64,000 nucleotides of DNA from Acidobacteriota bacterium. GTDB taxonomy: Bacteria > Acidobacteriota > Terriglobia > Acidiferrales > UBA7541. The DNA lies in contig QHYN01000200.1 of the NCBI GenBank assembly GCA_003224145.1, positions 1 through 64,000 of the forward strand, written 5' to 3'. The position numbers were made by a program, and so were the translations under genes. Of the stretch, positions 54,374 through 63,834 are shown one piece after another (the stretch's first letter is position 1; the number at the start of each line of letters is the position of its first letter). Under the pieces are notes generated by a model. That model made no database searches and had not been told where the DNA came from. It saw only the letters and a list, made by a program, of their open reading frames with translations.

Positions 54374-54820
54374 ATGAAGACCAATGAGCTTGATTGTCGA
54401 GGTGAATCAGGGGACCTGGGCCAGATGGATACAAAGCTTTTGGAACGGATCTGCAATGAAAATGCTTGTGGTGGCGCCGCGATCACTTCGCTGGATCAGC
54501 AGGCTCTCTGCCTGAACCACTTTCTGCTCCGGTGTTACGCCAAGCTGGAGGCGGTGGATCCACGTAGCCAGAAGTTCCATGAAGATCCCGTGGACCTGCC
54601 CTCCATGCGCGCCTTCATTGAGGAATGCTCGCAGAAAGCTCTTGAGATCAGCCTACAGTCTGAAAATCTCAGCAATTTGGAGCGCGGACGTTTGCTGGAT
54701 ATTCTCCTTTGGTCAGGCGAACTATTCGTCTTGCTGCGTGCGCCACGCATCACCTTCGCCGATTCCACGCCATTGGGTGAGTCCTCCAAGCCGGCCCGTG
54801 CGGCTTCACCTCGAACCTGA
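54374..54820 (+). CDS. Hypothetical helical protein (148 residues)
   Basis: Mostly helical, soluble, with several Cys (C-N-E-N-A-C-G-G, A-L-C-L-N-H-F-L-L-R-C-Y) and a C-terminal L-L-D-I-L-L-W-S-G-E-L-F-V-L-L-R-A-P-R. No family known to me. ATG 54374 has only a weak GAG upstream; ATG 54425 (M-D-T-K-L-L-E-R) is an alternative. The 232 bp separating it from the CoA transferase hold no gene I can support. It converges with the RND permease. Confidence 0.5.
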   Translation: MKTNELDCRGESGDLGQMDTKLLERICNENACGGAAITSLDQQALCLNHFLLRCYAKLEAVDPRSQKFHEDPVDLPSMRAFIEECSQKALEISLQSENLSNLERGRLLDILLWSGELFVLLRAPRITFADSTPLGESSKPARAASPRT

Positions 54821-54873
54821 CTTCCCTGCCTGCCCGAATCGCTCTTGCTGCTTCGCCACGAAAACTCGGCTGC

Positions 54874-57800
54874 TCAGTCGTTGTCGGAGGGGCGTGGAGC
54901 GGTGCGCGCGCGCCCGGCAATCCGGCTCGCCCATTCGACCCAGGGGACGGCCTCAAGTTCCGCTAAATACGAATAGGCCACCGGCACAACCAGCAGCGTC
55001 AACAATAAACAGAGTGTCTGGCCGCCAATAATGGTCACGGCGATGGAAGCGCGCTGCTCCGAGCCCGCCCCGATGCCAATCGCCACCGGAATCAGTCCCG
55101 CAATGATGGAGAGAGTGGTCATCAGGATGGGGCGCAGCCGCACCCGATTGGCTTCGAGGATGGCATCCCGCAGCGGCATTCCCTCGGCACGCAATCGATT
55201 GGTGTAGTCCACCTGCAATATGCCGTTCTTCTTCACAATGCCCAACAGCAGAAACATCCCCAAAGCGCTCCATAGGCTCAAGGCCCGCCCGGTGATCCAC
55301 AGCGAAAAGAGCGCAAACGGCACGCTCAGCGGCAGCGTCAGCATGATAATGAAGGGATAAGAGAAGCTTTCAAACTGCGCCGCAAGCACCATGTACATAA
55401 AAATGGAGGCCAGCACCATGGCCAGGAGGAGATTCCAGGTGGTCTCCTCCAGGACCTTCACTTGCCCCGAAAAAAGATACGAATAGCCCGCTGGCAGCCC
55501 GACATTTTTGATGGCCTGCACAGTGTGAGCAGCAGCAAGGTCCAAAGGATAGCCGGCAGCGACGTTGGCGTAGACGCCCACTTGAAACTCGCGGTTGTAC
55601 CTCTGGAGCGTGGCGGGCCCGGCGCCACGCACGATGCTCGCAACATTCTCTAGCCGCACCTGGCCCAGCTTCGTCGAAGGCACCATCATGCGCGCCAGGA
55701 CGTCGGGGTTATCCCGCTGCTGAGGCAGCAATTGCATCGTCACCGGATACTGCTCCGAGCCTTCCTTGAAGCGAGTAATTTCATCTTCCCCGGAATAAAA
55801 CAACCGCACGGCATCGCTCACGTCGGTCATGCGCACGCCGATGTCCGCAGCGCGCTGGCGATCCACTTTCACCTGCAACTCCGGCGTATTCAGGTTCAAG
55901 CTGGGATTGACGTCCACCAACTCGGGATATTTCGCCATCCGGCCGGCCACCGTTTTGCTGAGTTCCGCTAGTTGAGCGAGTTCCGGTCCACGTATCACCG
56001 CCGCGATCGGAAAATAGATTTCACCGCCGAGCACGGAAGGCAGGCGCACGTTGTAAGTCATGTTGCGATAGTTCGCCAAGATTCCGCGCACTTCCGTCGC
56101 CATCTGCGTGTGCGTCCGTTTTCGCTCGCTTCGCGGCACCAGCACGATGAACAAATGCGCGTGATTCGTCGGGCCGTGCGTGAAGGACTGGACCAGAGCT
56201 ACTTCCGGGAGTGCGACGACACGCTCCGAGATCTCCTCCGCGAGCTTCGTCGTTTTCTCCAAAGACGTGCCCTCGGGCAAGGTATAGGAACTGTTCAGTT
56301 CGGACTGGTCGTCCGCCGGGATCCAGTCGCGCCCCACCAAATGATAAAAACCAAAGGTGGAGAGAAACGTCGCTACACAAATCAGAACGATGACGCGTCG
56401 ATGTGCCAGCGACCAGCGCAACATTTTCAGATAATTCTCTTCGACAGCATGGAGAAATCCTTCGGAGTGCGCTTTTTTTTTGCGCTGGCCTAATTTCAAC
56501 AGTCGCGAACTCATCATCGGCGTCAGCGTGAAGGCCACCAACAGCGACACCAGAATCGCCATCGCCATCGTCCACCCGAAGGAATTCACATACTTCCGCG
56601 CGTAGCCGGTCATGAACGCAATAGGCAGAAAAATAATCACCAGCGACAGTGTCGTGGCCATGACCGCCAGCCCGATCTCCTTAGTGGCTTCTATCGCGGC
56701 AAGAACGCGGTCTCTTCCTTTGTCTTCCATGTACCGGAAAATGTTCTCGAGCACGATGATCGCGTCGTCGATCACAATCCCCACGGACAGCGTCAGCGCT
56801 AGCAGCGTCATGTTGTTTAGCGAAAAATCCATCCCGCGCATCAACGTGAATGTGGCGATGACGGACGCAGGAATGGCCACCGCGGCAATCAGCACCGCGC
56901 GCCAGTTTCGAATGAACACCCACACGATTAGGCTGGCGAGAATGCTTCCCAGAATCAGATGCTCAATGAGCGAATGCACTGAAGCTTTGATGAATTCGGA
57001 AATGTCGTGAACAACTTGGAGCTGAACTCCCGGAGGCATCTGGGACCGCAGATTGTCGACCTTGCTTCTCACGTTGTCTGCAACCCGCACCGTGTTCACG
57101 CCCGATTGCCGTAGCACCTGGATCGAGACGACATCTTGCGCTGGCGTGCGCTTCCGGAATAACGCCGACCAGGTGCGCAGTTCCTCCTCCCCGTCTTCCA
57201 CCTGCGCGACATCCCGCACGCGCACGGGCGTCTCCCCGCGTGTGCCGATCACGATTTCGCCAAACTGTTCCGCCGACGTCACCCTTCCCAGCGTGCGCAG
57301 CCCCAACTCCTGCGGGCCGGTAATCATGCGCCCGCCTGGCGCCTCGATATTTTCCCGCTGTAATGCCTCGCGCACGTCCAGCACCGTGAAGTTGTGCGCG
57401 GTAAGCTTCTGCGCATCGAGCAATACCCGGATCTGGCGCCTTTGCCCGCCGTTAAGCTCCACGCTGCCGACTCCGTCCGCGGTTTGAATCGCACGCCGCA
57501 CCTGCTTGTCCGCGATTTCCGTCAGCTCCCGGCGGCTCATCGAACCGCTCACCAGCAGCGTCATGATAGGGTCGGACTGCGGATCCTGCTTCGTGATAAT
57601 CGGGGGCAGCGTGTCGCGGGGTAGCCGATCAATCGCTCCCGCTACCTTCTCTCGGATGTCTTGCGCCGCCCCCTCGATATCGCGTTCCAAAACAAACGTA
57701 CACGTGATGTAGGCGAATCCCTCGAAGGAATAAACGTTGATCTCATCGATCCCGCTTACCGACGAAATCGCGTCTTCGAGCGGCAAAACGACTCCGGTCA

Positions 57801-57978
57801 CCACTTCTTCCGGAGTTGCTCCCGGCAGCCGTACTTCCACGTTTACCGTGGCAGGGTCCGCTTTGGGAAAAAGGTCGACGGCCAAGCCACGGTAGGAAAA
57901 GGCGCCCAGCGTCACGAGGAAGGCAATCAACATCACCGTGAAGACAGGATACTTGACGCAGGTTTCAGCGAGCTTCAT
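54874..57978 (-). CDS. RND-family efflux pump inner-membrane permease (AcrB/MdtB type)
   Basis: A 1034-residue proton-driven pump with twelve helices in two repeats and two large periplasmic loops. The proton relay is intact: the Asp pair in G-I-V-I-D-D-A-I-I-V-L-E-N and the lysine in G-I-V-K-K-N-G-I-L. The N-terminus (F-T-V-M-L-I-A-F-L-V-T-L-G ... G-L-A-V-D-L-F-P) is typical of HAE-1-type multidrug pumps. It follows the adaptor gene by 39 bp. No TolC-like outer-membrane gene is in the window. Confidence 0.93.
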   Translation of the reverse strand: MKLAETCVKYPVFTVMLIAFLVTLGAFSYRGLAVDLFPKADPATVNVEVRLPGATPEEVVTGVVLPLEDAISSVSGIDEINVYSFEGFAYITCTFVLERDIEGAAQDIREKVAGAIDRLPRDTLPPIITKQDPQSDPIMTLLVSGSMSRRELTEIADKQVRRAIQTADGVGSVELNGGQRRQIRVLLDAQKLTAHNFTVLDVREALQRENIEAPGGRMITGPQELGLRTLGRVTSAEQFGEIVIGTRGETPVRVRDVAQVEDGEEELRTWSALFRKRTPAQDVVSIQVLRQSGVNTVRVADNVRSKVDNLRSQMPPGVQLQVVHDISEFIKASVHSLIEHLILGSILASLIVWVFIRNWRAVLIAAVAIPASVIATFTLMRGMDFSLNNMTLLALTLSVGIVIDDAIIVLENIFRYMEDKGRDRVLAAIEATKEIGLAVMATTLSLVIIFLPIAFMTGYARKYVNSFGWTMAMAILVSLLVAFTLTPMMSSRLLKLGQRKKKAHSEGFLHAVEENYLKMLRWSLAHRRVIVLICVATFLSTFGFYHLVGRDWIPADDQSELNSSYTLPEGTSLEKTTKLAEEISERVVALPEVALVQSFTHGPTNHAHLFIVLVPRSERKRTHTQMATEVRGILANYRNMTYNVRLPSVLGGEIYFPIAAVIRGPELAQLAELSKTVAGRMAKYPELVDVNPSLNLNTPELQVKVDRQRAADIGVRMTDVSDAVRLFYSGEDEITRFKEGSEQYPVTMQLLPQQRDNPDVLARMMVPSTKLGQVRLENVASIVRGAGPATLQRYNREFQVGVYANVAAGYPLDLAAAHTVQAIKNVGLPAGYSYLFSGQVKVLEETTWNLLLAMVLASIFMYMVLAAQFESFSYPFIIMLTLPLSVPFALFSLWITGRALSLWSALGMFLLLGIVKKNGILQVDYTNRLRAEGMPLRDAILEANRVRLRPILMTTLSIIAGLIPVAIGIGAGSEQRASIAVTIIGGQTLCLLLTLLVVPVAYSYLAELEAVPWVEWASRIAGRARTAPRPSDND

Positions 57979-58017
57979 CGCTTTTTACGCTTGTTGCGCC
58001 TGTTCTTTCTGCCGCTC

Positions 58018-59274
58018 TTACTTCGCCGCCGGCGCGTTCCCTTCGGTCTGCTCTCGCACCACCGCGCCATCGCGCAGTTCCCCGGAAACGGCCACCGCGA
58101 CACGGTCGCCCGGCTTCAATCCTTCCGCGACTTCAAATCGCCGCCCGCGCTCATCCTCGGTCTGACCGGCGGGATGGATCTGCTGCTCCGAAACCCGGTT
58201 TCCATTGAGCAGAAATACCTTGTAGACGCCATACCGGTAATTCACCGCCCGTTCCGGCAGAAAAATCGTCTTCTCTTCTTTCTCGCTCGGAATCGAAGCT
58301 TGCACAAAAAAGCCCGGCTTCAGCCTCCCATCCAAATTCACGAGCAGCGCCTCCGTCTCAAATGTCCGCGAATCCTGTGCGACTGCGGGATTGATGCGCG
58401 AGATTTTTCCATGGAAGGTTTCTCCTGGAAACGCTTCCACGTGCAGATCAATCGTCGCCCCATCTTTCACCCATCCCGCCCAGCGCTCCGGCACCGCCAG
58501 CCGCGCGCGTAAGCGGTCCATCCGCACCAGAACCATCACTGGACTCTGCACCCGCAGGTATTCGCCGGGATGCACATTGCGAGTCTTGATCGCGCCGCGG
58601 TAAGGCGCGCGAATGGTTGCATCGTTCAATTTTTTCTCCGCCAGCTTTTCGCTGGCTTCGCTCGAGACCAGTAACGCTTTCAACCGGTCCACTTCTTGCA
58701 GCGCAACCGTATATGTCGCCTTGGTGCTCTGGTAGCGGCTCGCGCCTTCGTCCAATTGCTGTTGCGAAATCAGCTTGTCCCGGAACATCTCCTGCGCGCG
58801 GGTGTATTTCTGGTCCGCGTCAAATAAATCCGCTTCCGCGCGCTGTACCGAAGCGATCTTCTTTGGGTCGGTGGGCGGCGGATCAGCGGGTCCGATCCCC
58901 AATTGCGCTCGCACCTGGGTGACGATCCCGCGCTGCCGGTCCACCTCAAATTGCAATTCCCGGGGATCCAGCCGAATGAGCGCCTGTCCTTCTTTTACAT
59001 TGTCCCCGACATCGGCGAGCACCTCAGCCACCGGGCCTTCCACTTCCGAACTCAGCGTGCTTTCCTCCAGCGCGTAGAGCGAGCCGACGGCCTGTATGCG
59101 CCGCCTCGCCGTCTCCTCGGCCACGGTGTAGAAGTGCACGGGGGTTGGATGCGACGCGTCACCCAGCACGCTTGCAGGTTCCGACTTCGAGCACCCCGCT
59201 GCCAGCAGGATGACAAGCGCCAGCGCTGGAACGAAACCTATCCTCTCTGGCCAGAAATCAGGCTTTGGGTTCAT
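58018..59274 (-). CDS. RND efflux periplasmic adaptor (membrane fusion) lipoprotein
   Basis: A 418-residue adaptor. The signal peptide ends in a canonical lipobox L-A-A-G-C-S, so it is probably lipid-anchored. The barrel-sandwich (L-S-S-E-V-E-G-P-V-A-E-V-L-A-D-V-G-D-N-V-K-E-G-Q-A-L), alpha-hairpin (about 90-190) and beta-barrel regions follow as in AcrA. It links the permease downstream to an outer-membrane channel encoded elsewhere. ATG 59274 is chosen; a GTG 4 codons upstream is possible and neither has a clear ribosome site. Confidence 0.9.
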   Translation of the reverse strand: MNPKPDFWPERIGFVPALALVILLAAGCSKSEPASVLGDASHPTPVHFYTVAEETARRRIQAVGSLYALEESTLSSEVEGPVAEVLADVGDNVKEGQALIRLDPRELQFEVDRQRGIVTQVRAQLGIGPADPPPTDPKKIASVQRAEADLFDADQKYTRAQEMFRDKLISQQQLDEGASRYQSTKATYTVALQEVDRLKALLVSSEASEKLAEKKLNDATIRAPYRGAIKTRNVHPGEYLRVQSPVMVLVRMDRLRARLAVPERWAGWVKDGATIDLHVEAFPGETFHGKISRINPAVAQDSRTFETEALLVNLDGRLKPGFFVQASIPSEKEEKTIFLPERAVNYRYGVYKVFLLNGNRVSEQQIHPAGQTEDERGRRFEVAEGLKPGDRVAVAVSGELRDGAVVREQTEGNAPAAK

Positions 59275-59515
59275 ATGAAAGGGCACTGTGAAGAAAATTC
59301 TCCCGTCCTGCTGTTTTGACGCGCGACTACGGTAAACCGTTTCAACTCATCGTATAGGATAGCGCCAGAAGATTCTCGCGTGAAATGGATTGCCGGTCGC
59401 CGGCAAAATGGGAGAGCTGGGCCGTGCAGCCCCCGCCGATCCGCAAACTGATGAATTCCATCCATAGCGCGGCAACCGCACTCACCGGCAAATCCCCGCG
59501 CCAAATTCTGAGAAT

Positions 59516-61048
59516 TTACCTCTTGTCCTTATTTTCTGCCCCGAGGTCGCCGTAGGGCCAGAGGTTGAAAGCTTTCAGCTCTTCGTATTCATGCTGGTCG
59601 CGCAGCATTTTCGCGGTGCGCTCGGCGGGCCAGGGTGAGGCGAAACGCTCGGGCCGATCCGCGATCCAGAACGCCGCCAGCGCCATGAGTGTCGCATTGT
59701 GAGTGAGCACGTCTGGTTTTTGTGCCTCCAGCGCATCCGCGGCCGAATGATGGGTGTATTTATAATCGGTGGTCTCCTGCAGCATATTGATGCCGGGCAG
59801 ACCGACTATGGAAAACGGCAGTGTATCCGTTCCGGATTCCACTTTGTCGTCTACCTCCAAACGATGGAAATGGGACAGGGAATCTGCAAAGAGTTGAAAT
59901 GCCGACACTAAGTCGTCGCGGCCGCCCATTTGAAAACCTTTGACCGGCCCCTGCCCAAAGTCCAGCACCAAATCGCCCAGATGATTCGCGAGTTCTGACT
60001 TGTGCTGATGGACATACGCGAACGAGCCGTCGAGTCCCTGTTCTTCTCCGGTGAATAATACAAAGCGAATAGTGCGCCGCGGCCGCTGCCCGGAACGCAC
60101 GATCGCGTCGGCCGCTCCCAAGGTCGTCGCGATTCCCGAGCCATTGTCCGTTGTCCCTTCGGCTAGGTCCCAGGAATCAAGATGCCCGCCAACCACCAAG
60201 ATTTCTTCGGCATGTTCCCGTCCGCGAATCTCGCCGACGACGTTAGCAGTCTCCACGGGGCCATTCGTAAATGCGTTTTGCACGTTGAAGCGAACCCGCG
60301 GCGTGATGCCGCGCTCAAGAAAACGTTCCAACTGCCCGTGGTCCTCAGCAGTCATCGACAAGACAGGAACGGCGAAATCTGCGTTGAAGCCGAGGATCCC
60401 CGTGTGCGTCAGGTTCATACCTGAGGACTTTCCGCCGCCTTGCCCGCCGATCACCGCGATTGCTCCTGCCTGACCAGCAGCTTTCAAAAAGTCACCGAAC
60501 TGCGCGAAGAGCATCATGAAATCTTTGCTGGGCTTTCCTTTTGTGATGACCAGCGCGACTTTGCCCTTCAGCCTTGCGACATTCTTTATCTCATTGTCGA
60601 TATCGAACATGTTGACGGTCACGACATCGCCTTCAGCACCTCCCGCCGGCGTCGAGCCCGTCCAGCCCATGGCATCCACGTGCAGTTTGTGGCGTACGGG
60701 GGTGAGAAGTTCCGCTTCTGCCGTGCCCCGTGACCAGCCGCGCCAGATCGTATATTTTTCGGTGTGGACGTTTTCCAAGCCGATAGACTTCATTTTCGCG
60801 GCGCCCCAGTCTTCCGCCTTTCGCTCGGCGGGAGTGCCGGTGACACGGCCGCCGATGTCGTCGCTCAGTTGCGTCAGGTATTCGAAAGCGTGCGAATTCA
60901 GCAGCCCTTCGCCCGCAATTCGAACCAGCGCCGGCTTGGTGCCATCTTCGTCCGGGCCTTTGGGAGGCCGATCATCCGCGCGAAGCGGCAATCCGCCCGC
61001 GCACAAACTCGCCGCTACCATCATGAATCCCACCAGGACACGTTGCAT
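59516..61048 (-). CDS. Exported M28-family zinc aminopeptidase
   Basis: A 510-residue enzyme with a signal peptide (about 1-25), a PA-like insert (about 120-250, with a G-G-Q-G-G-G loop) and an M28 catalytic domain. The zinc-ligand motifs are V-G-G-H-L-D-S-W-D, D-N-G-S-G, T-G-E-E-Q-G-L-D-G-S and Y-T-H-H-S-A-A-D. It would remove N-terminal residues from peptides outside the cytoplasm. ATG 61048 has GGAGAG about 6 bases upstream; a start 14 codons earlier spoils the signal peptide. Divergent from the DUF3857 gene. Confidence 0.92.
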   Translation of the reverse strand: MQRVLVGFMMVAASLCAGGLPLRADDRPPKGPDEDGTKPALVRIAGEGLLNSHAFEYLTQLSDDIGGRVTGTPAERKAEDWGAAKMKSIGLENVHTEKYTIWRGWSRGTAEAELLTPVRHKLHVDAMGWTGSTPAGGAEGDVVTVNMFDIDNEIKNVARLKGKVALVITKGKPSKDFMMLFAQFGDFLKAAGQAGAIAVIGGQGGGKSSGMNLTHTGILGFNADFAVPVLSMTAEDHGQLERFLERGITPRVRFNVQNAFTNGPVETANVVGEIRGREHAEEILVVGGHLDSWDLAEGTTDNGSGIATTLGAADAIVRSGQRPRRTIRFVLFTGEEQGLDGSFAYVHQHKSELANHLGDLVLDFGQGPVKGFQMGGRDDLVSAFQLFADSLSHFHRLEVDDKVESGTDTLPFSIVGLPGINMLQETTDYKYTHHSAADALEAQKPDVLTHNATLMALAAFWIADRPERFASPWPAERTAKMLRDQHEYEELKAFNLWPYGDLGAENKDKR

Positions 61049-61218
61049 CGCTTCTCTCCTCGCGCTCTCAGCGCACATCAAGACTATCACGCACTCAGAC
61101 GCAGCCGCTGTCCAACGGTTTCGGCCTGCTGTCGCCGACAGTGTTGCTGCGGCAACGCATTCGAATCGGCGGCTTTACCGCGCGCCGTTCTCCCTTTTAC
61201 ACTGCCTTCGAGAACAAA

Positions 61219-63255
61219 ATGAAGCTTCGCGGCAAACCTCCGGTCTCTTGTCTGTATGCGGTTACGATCTTCTTTTTGTTGGCGCTTGGGCAGCAGGTTG
61301 CTCTAGGGCAGGCGGCGCCGCAGAAACCTGCGGAAAAGCCTGCTGCGAAGAGTCCCGAGAAAACAGGCTCCCCGAAAAAGGCAGAAAATCCCGCGCAAAT
61401 CGAGCTGCTCGAAACCAAGGTGCGATTTGAAATCACCGGGGACAGCCGCAAGGAAGTTCATGCGCTGGTGAAGATCAACAGCGAACTGGGCGTGCGCCAG
61501 TTCGCGCGGCTGAATTTTGATTTCAACCGCTCGTTCGAATCGGTGAATATCCCGCTGGTTCACATCACCCACGCGAGCGGGGGCACGGCCGACATTTTGC
61601 CGGGCGCTATCACCGATCAACCGAATCCCGCTGTCGTCAATGCTCCCGCGTATCAAGACGTGCGCGTGAAATCCGTGCGGATCCTTGGCCTCCAGCCCGG
61701 CGACACTCTCGAATACCGCGTCATCCGAACCGTCTCGCATCATCCGCTGGCACCGGATTTTTGGCTTGACCACACCTTCGACCGCACCGGCATCGTCTCC
61801 TACGAGATCTTCGGACTCGATCTGCCCGCCTCGCGAACTGTCCAAATGAAAGTTTCCAAGGACCTCCCTGAAGCGCAGAAGCAAGAAGAAGAGACCAGAG
61901 ACTCAGACCGTTTGCGGTACAAATGGAACCTGGTCGGTGCCACCAGCGCGCCCAGTGATAGCGAAGCCGAGAAAAAGGAGCTTCACGTCACCATCACAAC
62001 TTACGGCTCATGGGAAGAGCTTGCAAACCGCCTGCGTGCCACGCTGGAACCAGGGGAAGACGTTGTCAAGGAGTTCTACCCGAAGGCCAAGGAGCTAATC
62101 CAGGGCAAAAAGAGCGCCGATGAGTGGATTAACTCGTTTTATGACTTTGTTTCCCAGAAGATCAAAACCGTTGACCTTCCATTGGGCGCCACGGAGTATA
62201 AGACGCGCAAACCCTCCGACATTCTTTCTTCGGGTTATGCAACCGCAGAGGACAAATTCATCCTGTTTGCCGCAATTGGAAACAATTACTGCGGCCCGGC
62301 GCGCGCCGGGCTGGTCATTTCCCGTCCCGCAAATCAGGAATACGACCTCCCTCAGCCTGGCGTGTTCGATCACCTTCTCACCATGTCCGGCTATCCTTCC
62401 ATCAATGTCTGGATGGACCTGAATCTGGAAGTAGCGCCCTATCGCATGATCCTTCCTCAATTTCAAAAGAAACGTACTCTGCTCGTCGGCCCTGCCGTAT
62501 CTGACCAGTGGCCCATTGTGGCAGGCGAGCTTCCGTTTTCTGCAAAGCAAACAGTAAACGTCGATGCGTCGCTCGCTGCGGACGGCGAGCTCGCAGCGAA
62601 AGTCCACTACTCCATGCGCGGCGAAAATGAACTACTTCTGCGCGTCGCGTTTCATCAAACGCCCAAGGAAAAATGGAAGGAGCTCGCCCAGCTTCTCTCG
62701 ATCACCGACGGCTTCCGTGGGCAAGTGAGCAGTGTCAATGCGTCTGATCCGTACGCGACGAAAGAACCCTTTGCGCTGGAATACGAACTGGAGCAGCGAA
62801 AATTCGTGGACTGGTCGAAGAAGACTGTGCGCATCCCGGCGCTGCTCCCGCAGTTGGGTTTGCCCGACGCTCTGGCGAAGCCCGCCGCGGATACTGCAAC
62901 TACCGCCATCGAGCTCGGCACGCCGCTGGAAGTGGAAACTCGAATGACGCTGCATCTTCCAGCCGGTACGGCGGCCCAAACGCCGACCGGGACTTCCGTC
63001 GAGCGCGACTACGCCACGTACGCATCTCAGTACTCCGCCAAGGGAACTACGCTCACCGCCTCCCGACACATTCGTTTTCTCTTGAGGCAAATTCCCGGCA
63101 CTCGCGCGGCGGACTACAACGCCTTCCTCCACGCTGTCCAGAGTGACGAAGCCCAAGACTTCTCGCTCGAGCGGCCTGAAACCTCTGCGCCAAAAACAAA
63201 TTCGGCGGCTCCCCATAGCACGGCGCCGTCGAAACCAACCCAGCCCAAACCGTGA
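61219..63255 (+). CDS. DUF3857 / transglutaminase-like exported protein, catalytic Cys apparently missing
   Basis: A 678-residue protein. A signal peptide (about 1-32), a Lys/Pro/Ala-rich linker (about 33-58), a DUF3857 domain (about 60-250) and a transglutaminase-like core (about 290-410). Where active relatives have G-D-C-K-D-K, this protein reads G-Y-A-T-A-E-D-K, so the nucleophile is lost and the domain is probably structural or binding. The C-terminal half is beta-rich, ending in Ser/Pro/Thr repeats. The start at 61219 is chosen over 26 codons upstream because of the signal peptide. Its stop is 3 bp from frr. Confidence 0.8.
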   Translation: MKLRGKPPVSCLYAVTIFFLLALGQQVALGQAAPQKPAEKPAAKSPEKTGSPKKAENPAQIELLETKVRFEITGDSRKEVHALVKINSELGVRQFARLNFDFNRSFESVNIPLVHITHASGGTADILPGAITDQPNPAVVNAPAYQDVRVKSVRILGLQPGDTLEYRVIRTVSHHPLAPDFWLDHTFDRTGIVSYEIFGLDLPASRTVQMKVSKDLPEAQKQEEETRDSDRLRYKWNLVGATSAPSDSEAEKKELHVTITTYGSWEELANRLRATLEPGEDVVKEFYPKAKELIQGKKSADEWINSFYDFVSQKIKTVDLPLGATEYKTRKPSDILSSGYATAEDKFILFAAIGNNYCGPARAGLVISRPANQEYDLPQPGVFDHLLTMSGYPSINVWMDLNLEVAPYRMILPQFQKKRTLLVGPAVSDQWPIVAGELPFSAKQTVNVDASLAADGELAAKVHYSMRGENELLLRVAFHQTPKEKWKELAQLLSITDGFRGQVSSVNASDPYATKEPFALEYELEQRKFVDWSKKTVRIPALLPQLGLPDALAKPAADTATTAIELGTPLEVETRMTLHLPAGTAAQTPTGTSVERDYATYASQYSAKGTTLTASRHIRFLLRQIPGTRAADYNAFLHAVQSDEAQDFSLERPETSAPKTNSAAPHSTAPSKPTQPKP

Positions 63256-63258
63256 GTG

Positions 63259-63834
63259 TTACTTGATTTCCAGAATCTCTTTCTCTTTGGCGGCAGAGAG
63301 ATCTTCGATCTTCTTGGTCTCAGAGTGCGTGAACTTTTCCATTTCTTCGATGGCCCGCTTGTGCTCGTCCTGGCTGATTTTCTTGTCTTTCTCGAGTTTG
63401 TCGATGGCTTCCTTGATGTCGCGGCGGATATTGCGCACCGCGGTGCGGTGGTTCTCCAGGATTTTGTGCAGGTGCTTGACGATCTCCTTGCGCCGTTCCT
63501 CGGTGGGAGCGGGCATGGGCACGCGAACAATCTTGCCGTCGTTCGTGGGATTTAGTCCCAGATCCGACGAGCGAATGGCCTTATCGATCAGCGGCACCAC
63601 GCTGGGGTCCCATGGTGAAATCACCAGCAGCGTGGCTTCCGGCACCATCACGGTGCCCAATTGATTCACCGGCATGGGCGTGCCATGATAATCCACGCGG
63701 ATGGCATCCAGGATGGCCGCGTTCGCGCGCCCGGTGCGCAGCGTTGCCAGTTCCTTGCGGAAATCGTCGACAGCCTTCTCCATACGTGTCCTGGCTGCCG
63801 CCATCGCATCTTTCGTTGTCGCAATTGTCATCAT
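63259..63834 (-). CDS. frr: Ribosome recycling factor
   Basis: Splits post-termination ribosomes together with EF-G. The full-length domain architecture is visible in 191 residues, with the L-R-T-G-R-A-N-A motif near 32-39 and the conserved R-K-E-I-V-K region and C-terminal helix. ATGs at 63834 and 63831 are equally possible. The usual neighbours pyrH and tsf are not seen, but upstream sequence is cut by the window end; 63835-64000 shows nothing else. Confidence 0.95.
   Translation of the reverse strand: MMTIATTKDAMAAARTRMEKAVDDFRKELATLRTGRANAAILDAIRVDYHGTPMPVNQLGTVMVPEATLLVISPWDPSVVPLIDKAIRSSDLGLNPTNDGKIVRVPMPAPTEERRKEIVKHLHKILENHRTAVRNIRRDIKEAIDKLEKDKKISQDEHKRAIEEMEKFTHSETKKIEDLSAAKEKEILEIK

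Noticed and set aside
59390-59406. Hairpin TTGCCGG-TCG-CCGGCAA between the peptidase and adaptor genes as a terminator
   Set aside because: No T-tract on either strand, and it lies upstream of the M28 stop side by chance spacing; palindromes of this size are common in GC-rich DNA.
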